Shown: positions 43,089 through 54,924, counted from the stretch's first letter. The stretch: 64,000 bases of DNA from Methylococcus sp. Mc7 (GCF_019285515.1 NZ_CP079095.1:2698501-2762500); one strand, 5' to 3'. Numbers and translations are program-made. Notes: generated from the sequence alone by a model not told the origin.

Positions 43089-44582
43089 ATGGAGTATTCG
43101 ACAAGAACTGATGCGCTGGAACGGCTTTCGACCGATTGTCTGATCGTGGGCGTGTTCCAGAAGCGCAAGCTCGCGCCCACGGCGGAAGCGCTGGACGCGA
43201 TGCTCGACGGGCTGCTGGCCAAGCTGCTCAAGCGCGACGATGTGGAGGGCAAGGCCGGCGATACCTTGCTGGTCAACCACGTGCCGGGCGGCCGGATCGA
43301 CCGCGTGCTGCTGGTGGGGCTGGGGAAACGCGAGGAGCTGAACGTCGCCGTCTATCGGAAGAGCCTGGCGGCGGCGTTCAAGGTGCTGAAGGAATGCGGC
43401 GCCAAGCACGCGGCGTCGGCTTTGCTCGAGGTGGAGTTCGGCCAGCGCGGGGCGGACTGGAAGGTTCGCCAGGCCGTCGAGCTCCTGGAAAGCGGGCTCT
43501 ACCGGTTCCAGGAAATGAAGGGGGATTCCGCCGAAGACCATCCGCCGCGCCTTTCCAGGCTGCAATTCCTCGTGGCGTCCGACGCGGATCAGTCCCTGGC
43601 CGAAACGGGAATCCGGGAGGGGCAGGCGATCGCCCACGGCATGACCCTGGCCCGCAACCTGGGCAATCTTCCGGGGAACGTCTGCACGCCCGCCTACCTG
43701 GCCGAGCAGGCGCTGAAGATCGGCAAGGAGCACAAGAAGCTGAAGGTCTCGGTGCTGGAGGAGAGCGATATGGAGGAGCTTGGGATGGGCGCCCTGCTGT
43801 CGGTGGCGCGCGGCAGCCGCCAGCCGGCCAAGCTGATCGTCATGGAATACCGGGGCGCCGGCGGCAAGGCCAAGCCCTATGTCCTGGTCGGCAAGGGGCT
43901 GACTTTCGACGCCGGCGGCATTTCCCTGAAGCCCGCCGCCAACATGGATGAGATGAAGTACGACATGTGCGGCGGCGCCGGCGTGATCGGCGCGATCCAG
44001 GCGGTGGCGGAGCTCGGCCTGCCGCTGAACGTGGTCGGTCTCGTGCCGGCTTCGGAGAACCTGCCGGACGGCAACGCCAACAAGCCGGGCGACATCGTCA
44101 AGAGCATGGCCGGCATCACTATCGAGATCCTCAACACCGATGCGGAAGGGCGCCTCATCCTGTGCGATGCGCTGACCTACGCCAAGCGCTTCGACCCCGT
44201 GGCGGTGATCGACGTGGCGACCCTGACCGGAGCCTGCATCGTGGCGCTGGGGCGTCATCCCAGCGGCTTGATGGGCAACGACGACGCGCTGTGCGAACAG
44301 CTGACCCGTGCCGGCGACGCCACCTGGGACCGGGTCTGGCGCATGCCGATCTGGGACGATTACCAGGAGCAGCTCAAGTCCAATTTCGCCGACGTCGCCA
44401 ACATCGGCGGCCCGGACGGCGGCAGCATCACCGCCGCCTGCTTCCTGTCGCGGTTCGCCAAGGACTTCAAATGGGCGCATCTCGACATCGCGGGGACCGC
44501 CTGGAAGACCGGGGCGGACAAGGGTGCCACCGGCCGTCCCGTGCCGCTCCTGGTGCAATACCTCATCGACCGGGCGGCATGA
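43089..44582 (+). CDS. pepA: Leucyl aminopeptidase (PepA)
   Basis: A 497-residue M17 aminopeptidase. The C-terminal catalytic domain has [16 protein letters not shown] with metal-binding Lys and Asp, CGGAGVIGA, and the family signature [14 protein letters not shown]. The N-terminal macro-like domain spans residues 1-160. It removes N-terminal residues from peptides, and in E. coli also binds DNA. The ATG at 43089 gives the expected length. The stop overlaps holC. Confidence 0.94.
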   Translation: MEYSTRTDALERLSTDCLIVGVFQKRKLAPTAEALDAMLDGLLAKLLKRDDVEGKAGDTLLVNHVPGGRIDRVLLVGLGKREELNVAVYRKSLAAAFKVLKECGAKHAASALLEVEFGQRGADWKVRQAVELLESGLYRFQEMKGDSAEDHPPRLSRLQFLVASDADQSLAETGIREGQAIAHGMTLARNLGNLPGNVCTPAYLAEQALKIGKEHKKLKVSVLEESDMEELGMGALLSVARGSRQPAKLIVMEYRGAGGKAKPYVLVGKGLTFDAGGISLKPAANMDEMKYDMCGGAGVIGAIQAVAELGLPLNVVGLVPASENLPDGNANKPGDIVKSMAGITIEILNTDAEGRLILCDALTYAKRFDPVAVIDVATLTGACIVALGRHPSGLMGNDDALCEQLTRAGDATWDRVWRMPIWDDYQEQLKSNFADVANIGGPDGGSITAACFLSRFAKDFKWAHLDIAGTAWKTGADKGATGRPVPLLVQYLIDRAA

Positions 44583-45010
44583 CCCGCGTCGATTTCTATC
44601 TGCTGCCGGCCAACGAAAGCGTCTTTCCCTATGCCTGCCGGTTGACCGAGAAGGCTTACCGGCAAGGGCATAAGGTATTCCTCTTGACGGACACGGACGA
44701 GGAGGCGGCACGGCTGGACGAGCTGCTGTGGACCTTCCGCCAGGGCAGTTTCGTCCCGCACCGCGCGGTCACCGGAAACACGGATGCCGGCCCCTGTCCG
44801 GTGGCAGTGGGCCGGGTGCCGCCCGCCGGCTTCGACGACGTGATGATCAATCTGGGTTCCGCTGTGCCGGAGGCGTTCCGCCGGTTCCGGCGCGTGATCG
44901 AGCTGGTCGAGCCGGACGATGCGGCGCGGGCACTCCGACGCGAGCATTTCCGTTATTACCGCAGCCAGGGGCTGAGTCCCGAAATGGTCGACCTCGAATC
45001 CGCCGCATGA
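44579..45010 (+). CDS. holC: DNA polymerase III chi subunit (HolC)
   Basis: A 143-residue protein: [39 protein letters not shown], then [16 protein letters not shown] and [25 protein letters not shown]. Chi binds single-strand DNA-binding protein and psi in the clamp loader. It overlaps the pepA stop by 4 bp, and valS follows: the pepA-holC-valS order conserved in gammaproteobacteria. Confidence 0.92.
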   Translation: MTRVDFYLLPANESVFPYACRLTEKAYRQGHKVFLLTDTDEEAARLDELLWTFRQGSFVPHRAVTGNTDAGPCPVAVGRVPPAGFDDVMINLGSAVPEAFRRFRRVIELVEPDDAARALRREHFRYYRSQGLSPEMVDLESAA

Positions 45011-45104
45011 CCGCCCCTGCGGGTCCGCTATCGTTGGCATATTATAATTGCCGGAAAACGCCGGCTTCGGAGCCGGCCGGTTTCGCTCATCTTTCTTGAA
45101 ATCC

Positions 45105-47867
45105 ATGGACAAAGTCTACGAACCCCACGCCATCGAGCAGCGCTGGTATCAGCTCTGGGAGGAATCCGGCTTCTTCGCCCCGGCGGGCGAGGGCGCGCCT
45201 TACTGCATCATGATCCCGCCGCCCAACGTCACCGGCAGCCTGCACATGGGGCACGCCTTCCAGGACACGGTGATGGACGTCCTGATCCGCTATCACCGCA
45301 TGAAGGGCAACCGTACCCTGTGGCAGGCCGGCACCGACCATGCCGGCATCGCCACCCAGATGGTGGTGGAGCGCCAACTCGCCGCCGGTGGCCAGACCCG
45401 CCACGATCTGGGCCGCGAGGCGTTCATCGACCGGGTTTGGCAATGGAAGGAGACCTCCGGCGGCACCATCACCCGCCAGCTCCGCCGCATGGGAGCCTCG
45501 CTGGACTGGTCGCGAGAGCGCTTCACCATGGACGAGGGACTGTCGCAGGCCGTACGCGAGGTATTCGTCCGGCTGTACGAGGAAGGATTGATCTACCGCG
45601 GCAAGCGCCTGGTGAACTGGGACCCGGTGCTGCACACCGCCGTGTCCGACCTGGAGGTGGTCTCCGAGGAAGAGCAGGGCCATCTCTGGCACATGCGTTA
45701 CCCGCTGGCCGAGGGCAGCGGCCATCTGGTGGTGGCGACCACCCGTCCGGAAACCATGCTCGGCGACACCGCCGTCGCGGTGCATCCGGAGGACGAGCGC
45801 TACCGCCACCTGATCGGCCAGTCGATCCGGCTGCCGCTGACCGGGCGTGAGATTCCGGTGATCGGCGACGACTACGTCGATCCCGAATTCGGTTCCGGCT
45901 GCGTCAAGATCACCCCGGCCCACGATTTCAACGACTACGCCATCGGCGTGCGCCACGCGCTGCCGATGATCAGCGTGTTCGACAAGAGCGCGGCGATCCT
46001 GCCGCTGGCGGACGTCCCCGCCAAGTACCACGGCCTCGACCGCTACGAGGCCCGTGACCTGATCGTCCACGATCTCAACGAACTCGGTTTGATCGAGAAG
46101 ATCGACGAGCACCGCCTGATGGTGCCGCGCGGGGACCGCACCGGCGTGGTGGTCGAACCGTTCCTGACCGACCAGTGGTTCGTCAAGGCAGGCCCCCTGG
46201 CCAAGCCGGCGATCAAGGCGGTGGAGGAAGGGCGCATCCGCTTCGTGCCGGAGAACTGGAGCAACACCTATTACCAGTGGATGTACAACATCCAGGACTG
46301 GTGCATCAGCCGGCAGATATGGTGGGGACACCGCATCCCGGCCTGGTACGACGGCGAGGGCCGAGTCTACGTCGGCCGCTCCGAGGACGAAGTCCGGGCG
46401 AGGCACGGCCTCGGTGCGTCCGTCGCGCTGCGCCAGGACGAAGACGTGCTGGACACCTGGTTCTCCTCCGCCTTGTGGCCGTTCTCCACCCTGGGCTGGC
46501 CCGAGCGCACCCCGGAGCTCGACACCTTCTATCCCACCAGCGTCCTGGTCACCGGCTTCGACATCATCTTCTTCTGGGTGGCCCGGATGATCATGATGGG
46601 CTTGAAGTTCATGGGCGACGTGCCGTTCCGTGAGGTCTACATCCACGGCCTGGTGCGCGACGCCGAAGGCCAGAAAATGTCCAAATCGAAGGGCAACGTG
46701 CTGGACCCGATCGATCTGATCGACGGCATCGCCCTGGAGGATCTGGTCGCGAAAAGGACCCAGGGGCTGATGCAGCCGCAGATGGCGGCGCGGATCGAGA
46801 AGCGCACCCGCCAGGATTTCCCCGAGGGCATCCCGTCCTACGGGACCGACGCCCTGCGTTTCACCTTCGCCTCGCTGGCGTCCACCGGCCGCGACATCCG
46901 CTTCGACCTGAAGCGGGTCGAGGGTTACCGCAACTTCTGCAACAAGCTGTGGAACGCGGCGCGCTACGTGCTGATGAACACCGAAGGCCAGGATTGCGGC
47001 CTGGGCGGCGTCTGCCACTACAGCCTGCCGGACCGCTGGATCAGGAGCCGCTTCCAGGCGACCGTCGGCGCCGTGACGGAAGCGGTGGGCCAGTACCGCT
47101 TCGACCTGGCGGCGCAGGCCATCTACGAGTTCGTCTGGAACGAGTACTGCGACTGGTACCTGGAGCTGGCGAAGGTCGTGCTCCAGTCCGGCGACGAGGC
47201 CGCCGCCCGCGGCACCCGCCGCACCCTGGTGGGCGTGCTGGAGGCCCTGCTGCGGCTGGCACATCCGTTCATGCCGTTCATCACCGAGGAAATCTGGGCC
47301 AGGGTGGCGCCGCTGACGGGGGCATCCGCGCCCACCGTCATGCGGCGGGACTATCCGGAAATCGACCCGGCGCAGGCCGATCCCGAGGCCGAACGCGAAA
47401 TGGCCTGGGTGATGGAGGTGATCCTGGGGGTGCGGCGCATCCGGGCGGAAATGAACCTCGCCCCGGCCAAGCCGCTGCCGGTGCTGCTGAGCAACGGGAC
47501 CGATCTGGACCGCGCCTGGTCGGAGCGTTCGGCCCCCCTGCTGGAGAAACTGGCACGGCTGGAAAGCCTGAGCTGGCTGGCGCCGGGCCAGGCCGAGCCG
47601 GAATCGGCGATCGCCCTGGTGGGGGACCTGCGCGTCCTCATCCCGATGCGCGGCCTGATCGACAAGGAGGCCGAGCTGGCACGGCTGGACAAGGAAATCC
47701 AGCGCCTGAGCAAGGAACTGCCGCGGCTGGAAGGCAAGCTCGGCGATGCCGGCTTCCTGGGCAAAGCACCGCCGCCGGTGGTGGAAAAGGAGAAGGCCCG
47801 CCTCGCCGACTTGCAGGCCGGCCTTGCATCGCTCATCGCCCAGAAAGAACGCATTCAGGCCCTGTGA
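45105..47867 (+). CDS. valS: Valine-tRNA ligase
   Basis: A 920-residue class I synthetase. The HIGH motif is [14 protein letters not shown], the editing domain (about residues 190-400) has [19 protein letters not shown], and the KMSKS motif is [12 protein letters not shown]. The C-terminal coiled coil ([26 protein letters not shown]) binds tRNA. It charges tRNA-Val and clears mischarged threonine. The ATG at 45105 begins [26 protein letters not shown] at 45043-45048 may be its own promoter. Confidence 0.95.
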   Translation: MDKVYEPHAIEQRWYQLWEESGFFAPAGEGAPYCIMIPPPNVTGSLHMGHAFQDTVMDVLIRYHRMKGNRTLWQAGTDHAGIATQMVVERQLAAGGQTRHDLGREAFIDRVWQWKETSGGTITRQLRRMGASLDWSRERFTMDEGLSQAVREVFVRLYEEGLIYRGKRLVNWDPVLHTAVSDLEVVSEEEQGHLWHMRYPLAEGSGHLVVATTRPETMLGDTAVAVHPEDERYRHLIGQSIRLPLTGREIPVIGDDYVDPEFGSGCVKITPAHDFNDYAIGVRHALPMISVFDKSAAILPLADVPAKYHGLDRYEARDLIVHDLNELGLIEKIDEHRLMVPRGDRTGVVVEPFLTDQWFVKAGPLAKPAIKAVEEGRIRFVPENWSNTYYQWMYNIQDWCISRQIWWGHRIPAWYDGEGRVYVGRSEDEVRARHGLGASVALRQDEDVLDTWFSSALWPFSTLGWPERTPELDTFYPTSVLVTGFDIIFFWVARMIMMGLKFMGDVPFREVYIHGLVRDAEGQKMSKSKGNVLDPIDLIDGIALEDLVAKRTQGLMQPQMAARIEKRTRQDFPEGIPSYGTDALRFTFASLASTGRDIRFDLKRVEGYRNFCNKLWNAARYVLMNTEGQDCGLGGVCHYSLPDRWIRSRFQATVGAVTEAVGQYRFDLAAQAIYEFVWNEYCDWYLELAKVVLQSGDEAAARGTRRTLVGVLEALLRLAHPFMPFITEEIWARVAPLTGASAPTVMRRDYPEIDPAQADPEAEREMAWVMEVILGVRRIRAEMNLAPAKPLPVLLSNGTDLDRAWSERSAPLLEKLARLESLSWLAPGQAEPESAIALVGDLRVLIPMRGLIDKEAELARLDKEIQRLSKELPRLEGKLGDAGFLGKAPPPVVEKEKARLADLQAGLASLIAQKERIQAL

Positions 47868-47916
47868 CGCTCCCGCCTACTTCACAGCGGGGCGGGTTCG
47901 GGGGAGCGGCCTGAAC

Positions 47917-49632
47917 ATGGCCGCGGTTTCCGGCGTCCAGCAACTGAGCGGCCTGGCGAAAAGCCTGGTCAAGGCCGGGATGCTTTCCGAGGCGGATGCC
48001 CAGGCACATTTCGAGGATGCGCGCCGGAAGAAGACCCCTTTCGTCAGCTATCTCGTCTCCAACAAGATCCTCGACGGTCTCCAGATCGCCCAGGTCGCCC
48101 ACCAGGAGTTCGGGCTGCCGCTGCTCGATCTGGACGCGGTCGTCTTCGATATTCCCCCGACCCAGTGGGTCAGCGAGAAGCTGATACGGCGCCATCACAT
48201 CCTGCCCTTGCTGCGGCGTGGCAACCATCTGTTCGTCGCGGTCTCGGATCCGACCAATTTTCTGGGGCTGGACGAAATCACCTTCCAGACCCGTCTCGTC
48301 ACCGATTGCATCCTGGTCGAGGAGAACAAACTCTCCCGCTGCATCGAAGCGGTCCTGGACGCGGCCGACACCAGCCTCAAGCAACTGCTCGAGGAGGACC
48401 TGGACAGTCTCCAGATCACCGCCGGGGACGACGAAGGCTCGCATGCCGAACCGGAAATTTCCGGCATCGACGATGCGCCGATCGTGCGTTTCGTCAACCG
48501 GCTCCTGCTGGACGCGGTGCGAAAAGGGGCGTCGGACATCCATATCGAGCCCTACGAAAAATTCCTGCGCATCCGGTTCCGGCACGACGGCATCCTGCAC
48601 GAGGTGGCGAACCCGCCGGCGGCGCTGGGAATCAAGATCTGCGCCCGCATCAAGGTGATGTCGCGCATGGACATCGCGGAACACCGGATACCCCAGGACG
48701 GCCGCATCAAGATGACGTTGTCGCGTTCCCGCGCCATCGATTTCCGTGTCAATACCTGCCCGACGCTGTTCGGGGAAAAGATCGTTCTGCGTATCCTCGA
48801 TCCGGGTTCGGCCCAGATCGGCGTCGAAATGCTGGGATTCGAACCGGAGCAGCGGGACAATTTCCTGCGTGCCCTGGAAAAACCCTACGGCATGATTCTG
48901 GTCACCGGGCCCACCGGCAGCGGCAAGACCGTCACTCTCTACACCGGCCTGAACCTGCTCAATCGCGTCGAAGCCAACATCTCCACGGTGGAGGACCCGG
49001 TCGAAATCACGGTTCCGGGGATCAATCAGGTCAACGTCAACTACAAGACCGGCCTCACGTTCGCCGAGGCGCTGCGCGCATTTCTGCGCCAGGACCCCGA
49101 CATCATCATGGTGGGCGAGATCCGCGACCTGGAGACCGCCGAGATCGCCGTCAAGGCGGCCCAGACCGGCCATCTGGTGCTTTCGACCCTGCATACCAAC
49201 GATGCCCCTCAGACCTTGAACCGTCTGATGCAGATGGGCATCCCGGCGTTCAACATCGCCTCCTCCGTCCTCCTGATCATGGCGCAGCGGCTGGCCCGCA
49301 GGCTTTGTCCGCACTGCAAGCGGGAGGAGAAGCTGCCGCCCGAGGTTCTGCTCGCGTCCGGATTCCGGGAGGAAGATATCGGCAATTTCACGCTTTACGG
49401 ACCGGGGGGTTGCGAGCAGTGCGTGAAAGGCTACAAGGGGCGGGTCGGCATCTACCAGGTCATGCCGATTTCGGAGGAAATCAACCGCATCATCCTGGAA
49501 GGCGGGCACGTGATGGCCCTGACCGAGCAGGCGCATGCAGAAGGCATCGCCGATCTGAGGGAGTCCGGCTTGAAGAAAGTGAGGGCGGGCATCACCAGCC
49601 TCGAGGAAATCGACCGCGTGACGAGGGACTGA
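47917..49632 (+). CDS. pilB: Type IV pilus assembly ATPase PilB
   Basis: A 571-residue GspE/PilB hexameric ATPase. It has an N-terminal MshEN-type domain (AKSLVKAGMLSEADAQAHF), and N2 with RKGASDIHIEPYEKFLRIRFRHDG. Walker A is VTGPTGSGKTVTLY, the Asp box is STVEDPVEI, Walker B is FLRQDPDIIMVGEIRD, and the His box is HLVLSTLHTND. A zinc ribbon CPHC...CEQC lies near residue 467. It powers pilus extension. It leads pilB-pilC-pilD; no major pilin gene is in the window. Confidence 0.94.
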   Translation: MAAVSGVQQLSGLAKSLVKAGMLSEADAQAHFEDARRKKTPFVSYLVSNKILDGLQIAQVAHQEFGLPLLDLDAVVFDIPPTQWVSEKLIRRHHILPLLRRGNHLFVAVSDPTNFLGLDEITFQTRLVTDCILVEENKLSRCIEAVLDAADTSLKQLLEEDLDSLQITAGDDEGSHAEPEISGIDDAPIVRFVNRLLLDAVRKGASDIHIEPYEKFLRIRFRHDGILHEVANPPAALGIKICARIKVMSRMDIAEHRIPQDGRIKMTLSRSRAIDFRVNTCPTLFGEKIVLRILDPGSAQIGVEMLGFEPEQRDNFLRALEKPYGMILVTGPTGSGKTVTLYTGLNLLNRVEANISTVEDPVEITVPGINQVNVNYKTGLTFAEALRAFLRQDPDIIMVGEIRDLETAEIAVKAAQTGHLVLSTLHTNDAPQTLNRLMQMGIPAFNIASSVLLIMAQRLARRLCPHCKREEKLPPEVLLASGFREEDIGNFTLYGPGGCEQCVKGYKGRVGIYQVMPISEEINRIILEGGHVMALTEQAHAEGIADLRESGLKKVRAGITSLEEIDRVTRD

Positions 49633-49636
49633 GAGG

Positions 49637-50851
49637 GTGGCGAACCAGGAAACCGCATCGTTCGTCTGGGAGGGCTTGGACAGGAACGGCAGCCGGACCA
49701 AGGGCGAAGTCAGCGCCCGCTCGGAGATCACCGCGCGCGCGGAGCTGAGGCGGCAGGGCATCCGCGTCGTCAAGATCAAGAAGAAGCCCAAGCCGCTGTT
49801 CGGCGGTCCGCGCAAGAAGATCACGCCGAAGCACATCGCGGTGTTCAGCCGCCAGCTCGCGACCATGCTGTCGGCCGGGGTCCCGCTGGTGCAGGCATTC
49901 GACATCGTGGGCCGCGGCCACGATAATCCGGCCATGCAGGATCTCCTCCTGGGCATCAAGGCCGACGTCGAGAGCGGCACGACCCTGGCGGATGCGCTAT
50001 CGAAGCGCCCGGTCCATTTCGACGAGCTGTTCTGCAATTTGGTCCGGGCCGGCGAACAGGCCGGTGTGCTGGAAACCCTGTTGCACAAGGTGGCCGATTA
50101 CAAGGAAAAAACCGAGTCCCTCAAGGGCAAGATCAAGAAGGCTTTGACCTATCCGATCGCGGTCGTCGTCGTCGCGGTGATCGTGACTTCGATTCTGTTG
50201 ATTTTCGTGGTGCCGACCTTCGAGGACCTGTTCAAGAGCTTCGGCGCCGATCTGCCCGCCTTCACCCAGCTGGTGATCGATCTTTCGCGCTGGCTGCGGG
50301 ACTGGTGGTACGTGGCGTTCGGCTCGCTGGGCGTCGCGGCGACGGCGTTCGTGAAGGCTCGGCAGCGTTCGCCGGCGTTCAATCATCTGCTGGACCGGCT
50401 GGTCTTGGGAGTCCCGGTCGTCGGCGCCATTCTGCACAAGGCCGCCGTCGCCCGCTTCGCCAGGACCTTGTCCACCATGTCCGCGGCAGGCGTACCCCTG
50501 GTCGAGGCATTGCAGTCGGTGGCGGGCGCGACCGGAAACATCATTTACGGCGAGGCGGTCATGAGGATGCGCGACGATGTATCCACCGGCCAGCAGCTCC
50601 AGATGTCGATGCGCCAGGCCAACCTGTTCCCCAATATGGTGATGCAGATGGTGGCGATCGGAGAGGAATCGGGCGCGCTCGACAGCATGCTGTCCAAAGT
50701 CGCCGATTTCTACGAAGAGGAAGTGGACAATGCGGTGGACTCGTTGAGCAGCCTCCTCGAGCCTTTGATCATGGTGGTTCTGGGCGTGTTGGTCGGAGGG
50801 CTCGTGATCGCCATGTATCTGCCGATTTTCAAGCTGGGTTCCGTCGTCTGA
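49637..50851 (+). CDS. pilC: Type IV pilus inner-membrane platform protein PilC
   Basis: The 404-residue protein has two GspF/PilC repeats (FSRQLATMLSAGVPLVQAFDIV and FARTLSTMSAAGVPLVEALQSV). Each leads to membrane helices (VVVVAVIVTSILLIFVVPTF; LLEPLIMVVLGVLVGGLVIAMYLPIF). GTG start at 49637, 4 bp after the pilB stop. It anchors PilB and transmits ATPase motion to the growing pilus. Confidence 0.94.
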   Translation: MANQETASFVWEGLDRNGSRTKGEVSARSEITARAELRRQGIRVVKIKKKPKPLFGGPRKKITPKHIAVFSRQLATMLSAGVPLVQAFDIVGRGHDNPAMQDLLLGIKADVESGTTLADALSKRPVHFDELFCNLVRAGEQAGVLETLLHKVADYKEKTESLKGKIKKALTYPIAVVVVAVIVTSILLIFVVPTFEDLFKSFGADLPAFTQLVIDLSRWLRDWWYVAFGSLGVAATAFVKARQRSPAFNHLLDRLVLGVPVVGAILHKAAVARFARTLSTMSAAGVPLVEALQSVAGATGNIIYGEAVMRMRDDVSTGQQLQMSMRQANLFPNMVMQMVAIGEESGALDSMLSKVADFYEEEVDNAVDSLSSLLEPLIMVVLGVLVGGLVIAMYLPIFKLGSVV

Positions 50852-50861
50852 AGGGGTGGTC

Positions 50862-51740
50862 TTGAACGACTTTATTTTGTTTCCGGAGGGTCCAGCGCTG
50901 ATCGCCATCTGCGGCCTGTTCGGACTGATCATCGGCAGTTTTCTCAACGTGGTCATCCATCGCCTGCCGCTCATGATGGAGCGGGCATGGCGCAGGGAAT
51001 GCCGGGAATTTCTCGAGCCCGGCAGCGAGCCGCCTTCCGGGGAGCCCGAATACAACCTGTGGAGGCCGGGATCGCAGTGTCCGCATTGCCGGGCGCCGGT
51101 CCGGTTCTGGCAGAATGTCCCGCTGCTCAGCTACCTGTGGCTTCGCGGCCGTTGCGCCGCCTGCGGCGCCGCGATCTCCCGGCGTTATCCTCTGGTCGAG
51201 ATGCTCACGGGCGTGCTGTTCGCAACGGTGGCCTGGCATTTCGGCGCGTCCTGGCAAACCCTGGCCGCGTCCGGCCTGACGGCGGGCCTGATCGCCCTGG
51301 CTTTCATCGACCTCGACCATCTTGTGCTCCCGGACGACATCACCCTCCCCCTGCTTTGGCTGGGCCTGCTGCTGAACGCCCAGGGCTTCTTCTGCAGCCT
51401 GGAGACGGCGCTGTACGGCGCCGTAACCGGCTATCTCCTCCTGTGGACGGTGCATCGCGGTTTTCTGCTGCTGACCGGACGCGAGGGGATGGGGTTCGGC
51501 GACTTCAAGCTGCTCGCGATGCTGGGTGCCTGGATGGGCTGGCCGATGCTGCCGGTGATCATCCTGTTCTCATCGATCTCCGGGGCGGTGATCGGTTCGA
51601 TTGCGCTGGCGGTGGGCGGAAAGGAGAGGGATACCCCGATTCCGTTCGGGCCGTTTCTGGCGGCTGGCGGCTGGATCGCCCTGCTGTGGGGAAACGTGCT
51701 CAACGACGCCTACTGGCGCTGGGCCAGTGTCGGAGGTTAG
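50862..51740 (+). CDS. pilD: Prepilin peptidase / N-methyltransferase PilD
   Basis: A 292-residue polytopic membrane protease. The cytoplasmic loop holds four zinc cysteines (CPHC and CAAC). Aspartyl protease sites are in LAFIDLDHLVLPDD and GFGDFKLLAMLGAW. It cleaves and N-methylates prepilins. The TTG at 50862 has AAGGGG upstream; GTG 50856 would add two residues. It ends the pil cluster, with coaE 7 bp downstream, the pilBCD-coaE order of Pseudomonas. Confidence 0.92.
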   Translation: MNDFILFPEGPALIAICGLFGLIIGSFLNVVIHRLPLMMERAWRRECREFLEPGSEPPSGEPEYNLWRPGSQCPHCRAPVRFWQNVPLLSYLWLRGRCAACGAAISRRYPLVEMLTGVLFATVAWHFGASWQTLAASGLTAGLIALAFIDLDHLVLPDDITLPLLWLGLLLNAQGFFCSLETALYGAVTGYLLLWTVHRGFLLLTGREGMGFGDFKLLAMLGAWMGWPMLPVIILFSSISGAVIGSIALAVGGKERDTPIPFGPFLAAGGWIALLWGNVLNDAYWRWASVGG

Positions 51741-51747
51741 CCTAAGG

Positions 51748-52344
51748 ATGCTTGTGGTCGGTTTGACGGGCGGCATCGGTGCCGGCAAGTCCACGGTCGC
51801 CCGCATGTTCGCCGCGCGCGGCATCGAGGTGTTCGACGCGGACGCAGTGGCGCACCGGCTGCTGGAGCCGGGGCAGCCGGCGTTCAAGGCCGTCGTCCGG
51901 GCATTCGGCAGCGGAATCCTCGATGCGGACGGCGGACTGGACCGGGCGGCGCTGAGGCGCCGCGTCTTCGCCGAACCGAAGTCCCGCAGGCGCCTGGAAG
52001 GGATCGTGCATCCCCTGGTCTATGCCGAACTCGCGCGTCTGGTGCTGGGGGCGGCGGGCAGCTACTGCCTGCTGTGCGTTCCGCTGCTGTTGGAGACCGG
52101 CCGGCGCCGGTTCGTGGACCGCCTTCTGGTCGTGGATTGCCCGGAGACCGTGCAGATCGAGCGGGTGGTTCGGCGGAGCGGTCTGCAGCCCGAGGAGGTG
52201 CGTGCCATCATAGCCGCCCAGGTATCCCGTAGCGAGCGGCTGGCGGCGGCGGACGACGTCATCGTCAACGCCGCCGACCCGGCCAGCCTGGAGGCGGAAG
52301 TGGATGCCTTGCACCGGCGCTACAGCGTTCTCGCCGCGGCTTGA
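51748..52344 (+). CDS. coaE: Dephospho-CoA kinase
   Basis: A 198-residue kinase for the last step of coenzyme A synthesis. The P-loop is GLTGGIGAGKST, FDADAVAHRLLEPG is the CoA-site Asp region, and VPLLLETG and LLVVDCPETVQIERVVRRSG follow, as in the family. AAGG lies directly before the ATG. It is co-transcribed with pilD and probably zapD. Confidence 0.93.
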   Translation: MLVVGLTGGIGAGKSTVARMFAARGIEVFDADAVAHRLLEPGQPAFKAVVRAFGSGILDADGGLDRAALRRRVFAEPKSRRRLEGIVHPLVYAELARLVLGAAGSYCLLCVPLLLETGRRRFVDRLLVVDCPETVQIERVVRRSGLQPEEVRAIIAAQVSRSERLAAADDVIVNAADPASLEAEVDALHRRYSVLAAA

Positions 52345-52445
52345 CTAATGGGGGCCAAAGTTGACAATGACGCCGTCGACCGATCGTCCGGCCCGACGAT
52401 CTCGCGGGCTTACCCCGTATCCCCAATCCGACCGGTTTCCCGAAC

Positions 52446-53213
52446 TTGAAGAATCAAATCGTTTATGAGTTTCCGTTGAACGAACGGATGCGCTTGTTTC
52501 TGCGCCTGGAGCAATTGTTCCGTCAGGCGAGACATTTCGCCCAGGGCGGTTCGGTCTGGGATTGCCGCGCGGTCGTGGCGACCTTGAACGAGATCGTCGC
52601 GCTGCTCAGCCGGAACGACATCAAGTCGGAGATGCTCAAGGAGCTCGACCGGCTCGGCGGGGCATTGGGCAAGATGCAGGGCAACCAGCACATCGACCAG
52701 GCGGCGTTGGCTTCGGTTCTCGGCCAGCTCGATTCCGCCGGCCAGCGCATCTACGGCCATAGCGGACGGATCGGCTTTCAGGTGATGGAGAACGAGCTGT
52801 TCAAATCGGTCGCGCAGCGGACGGCGATTCCGGGCGGCACCTGTTCGTTCGATTTGCCAGGCTACCATTTCTGGCTGGAGCGGGATGCCGAACGGCGGCG
52901 GAACGAGGCTGCCGAATGGCTGGACAGCTTCCGTCCCGTACAGGAGGGGATCGGGCTCATCCTCGGCCTGCTTCGTGACAGTGCCGCAGGCATCTGGGAA
53001 ACCGCCCATGGCGGATTCTTCCAGAAGAATCTGGATCATGCCGCGGCAGTACAATTGCTTCGCGTTGCGGTGCCCATCGAGCTGCCCTATTTCGCGGAAA
53101 TCAGTGGCGGCAAGCACCGCTTCACCGTCCGCTTCCTCACCGGCCTTCCGAACGAGCGTCCCGTGCAGTGCAGCGAGGACGTGCCTTTCCAGTTGACCGC
53201 CTGCCTGCTCTGA
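52446..53213 (+). CDS. zapD: Cell division protein ZapD
   Basis: A 255-residue FtsZ-associated protein. It begins [25 protein letters not shown] (E. coli ZapD has QVLFEHPLNEKMRTWLR). [20 protein letters not shown] and [19 protein letters not shown] also match. ZapD crosslinks FtsZ filaments at the Z-ring. The start is taken as the TTG at 52446. The coaE-zapD-yacG order is conserved in gammaproteobacteria. Confidence 0.9.
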   Translation: MKNQIVYEFPLNERMRLFLRLEQLFRQARHFAQGGSVWDCRAVVATLNEIVALLSRNDIKSEMLKELDRLGGALGKMQGNQHIDQAALASVLGQLDSAGQRIYGHSGRIGFQVMENELFKSVAQRTAIPGGTCSFDLPGYHFWLERDAERRRNEAAEWLDSFRPVQEGIGLILGLLRDSAAGIWETAHGGFFQKNLDHAAAVQLLRVAVPIELPYFAEISGGKHRFTVRFLTGLPNERPVQCSEDVPFQLTACLL

Positions 53214-53223
53214 AGCTCCCCCG

Positions 53224-53439
53224 ATGTCGCGCGTTTACACCGTCGTGCGTTGCCCCCGATGCGGCAAGCCGGTGCCCTGGACCGAGGGGCAGAAGTTCAA
53301 GCCGTTTTGCAGCGAACGCTGCCGGCTGATCGATCTGGGCGGCTGGGCCAACGAGGACTACGCCATTCCCGGAGAACCGGCCGACACCGGGGAGCCGTCC
53401 GAAGATCGGAACGGCGGGGAAGAGCCTCCCGCCGGCTGA
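53224..53439 (+). CDS. yacG: DNA gyrase inhibitor YacG
   Basis: A 71-residue zinc protein. Four cysteines in RCPRCGKPV and [24 protein letters not shown] form the binding site. YacG binds the GyrB C-terminal region and blocks DNA binding. It is last in the coaE-zapD-yacG set and converges on cysG. Confidence 0.92.
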   Translation: MSRVYTVVRCPRCGKPVPWTEGQKFKPFCSERCRLIDLGGWANEDYAIPGEPADTGEPSEDRNGGEEPPAG

Positions 53440-53449
53440 GACTCGGCGC

Positions 53450-54877
53450 CTATCGGCCGTTTCCGGCCGCTCCTTCCTCTCCGTGCCGGCTGCGGTACCA
53501 ACTGAGTTTTTCCCGCAACTTCACTACCTCTCCGATGATGACGAGGGTGGGCGCCTTGACCTCCGCGTCCGCGACCCGGGCGGGGAGTGTTTCCAGCGTG
53601 GCGGTCACCACCTTCTGGTCGCGGGTGGTGCCTTGCTGGACCAGCGCCGCCGGCCGGGACGGCGGCGCGCCGTGGCGGATCAGTTCGGCACAGATCTGGG
53701 GCAGTCCCTGCAAGCCCATGTAAACCACTACGGTCTGACGGGGCCGGGCGAGCTGGGGCCAGTCGAGGCCCTGCAGGGTTCCATCCTTCAGGTGGCCGGC
53801 GACGAACACGCAGGCGTGAGCATGGTCGCGGTGGGTAAGGGGAATGCCGGCATAGGCGGCGCATCCTGCCGCCGCCGTGATCCCTGGGACTACCTGGAAT
53901 GGAATGCCGCGCGCCATCAGGGTTTCGATCTCTTCGCCGCCCCGGCCGAAAATGAACGGATCGCCGCCTTTGAGGCGGACCACGCGGTTGCCTTCCGCGG
54001 CCAGATTTGCCAGCAGCTCGTTGAGGCTGTCCTGGGGAATGCTATGGCGGCTGCGTTCCTTGCCCGCATAGACGCGCCGTGCGTCCCGGCGCACCAGCTC
54101 CAGTATCTCGGGCGAGACCAGACGGTCGTAGACGACGACGTCGGCCTCCTGGACCAGGCGCAAGGCGCGCAGGGTCAAAAGGTCCGGATCGCCGGGGCCC
54201 GCGCCGACCAGCGCGACCGATCCCCGCTCCGGCACGTCTTGCCGGGTGGCGGCGTCCGCTTCTCCCAGTAGCAGGCTCTCGGCTTCCTCCTCGCGCCCCT
54301 GCAGCGCCAGCTCACCGGCCGGTCCTTGCAGTGTCCGCTCCCAGAAATGCCGGCGGGCGCGCGGTTCGGGAATCGCCTGCCTGACCCGTTCCCGCAAGCC
54401 GGCAGCGATCCGGGCCAGAGTACCGAAACGGGACGGAATACAAGCCTCGATGCGGGTCCGAAGTTGCCGGGCCAGGACGGGTGAGGCGCCTCCTGTGGAT
54501 ACCGCGATCACCACCGGGGAGCGGTCGATGATGGCCGGGAAGATGAAGTCGCACAGATCGGGGCAATCGACCACGTTGACCGGGATGCCACGCCGGTTGG
54601 CGGCGGCTGCGACGCTCGCGTTGACCTCGCGATCGTCGGTTGCCGCGATGACCAGCCGAAAACCTTCGCTGTCGGCCGCCTCGAAGGCTTTCGCGCGCAG
54701 CCGGACGAGGCCGCGGCCGGCAAGTTCGACGATGGCCTCGTCGGCGGCGGAGGCGATCACGGTGACCTCCGCACCCGCATCGAGTAGCAGGCCGAGCTTG
54801 CGGACGGCGACTTCGCCGCCTCCCACGATCAGGCAGGGGGTGTCGCGAAGCTTCAGGAAAATCGGGAGGTAATCCAT
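53450..54877 (-). CDS. cysG: Siroheme synthase CysG
   Basis: A 475-residue trifunctional enzyme. The N-terminal dehydrogenase/ferrochelatase has the NAD site [14 protein letters not shown] and [20 protein letters not shown]. The C-terminal methyltransferase has [43 protein letters not shown] and [20 protein letters not shown]. It makes siroheme for sulfite and nitrite reductases. It is divergent from the TusA-like gene. Confidence 0.94.
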   Translation of the reverse strand: MDYLPIFLKLRDTPCLIVGGGEVAVRKLGLLLDAGAEVTVIASAADEAIVELAGRGLVRLRAKAFEAADSEGFRLVIAATDDREVNASVAAAANRRGIPVNVVDCPDLCDFIFPAIIDRSPVVIAVSTGGASPVLARQLRTRIEACIPSRFGTLARIAAGLRERVRQAIPEPRARRHFWERTLQGPAGELALQGREEEAESLLLGEADAATRQDVPERGSVALVGAGPGDPDLLTLRALRLVQEADVVVYDRLVSPEILELVRRDARRVYAGKERSRHSIPQDSLNELLANLAAEGNRVVRLKGGDPFIFGRGGEEIETLMARGIPFQVVPGITAAAGCAAYAGIPLTHRDHAHACVFVAGHLKDGTLQGLDWPQLARPRQTVVVYMGLQGLPQICAELIRHGAPPSRPAALVQQGTTRDQKVVTATLETLPARVADAEVKAPTLVIIGEVVKLREKLSWYRSRHGEEGAAGNGR

Positions 54878-54924
54878 GGAGGGGGCTTTTGTTAGAATGC
54901 GGCCACGTACAACGGAGTCAAAGC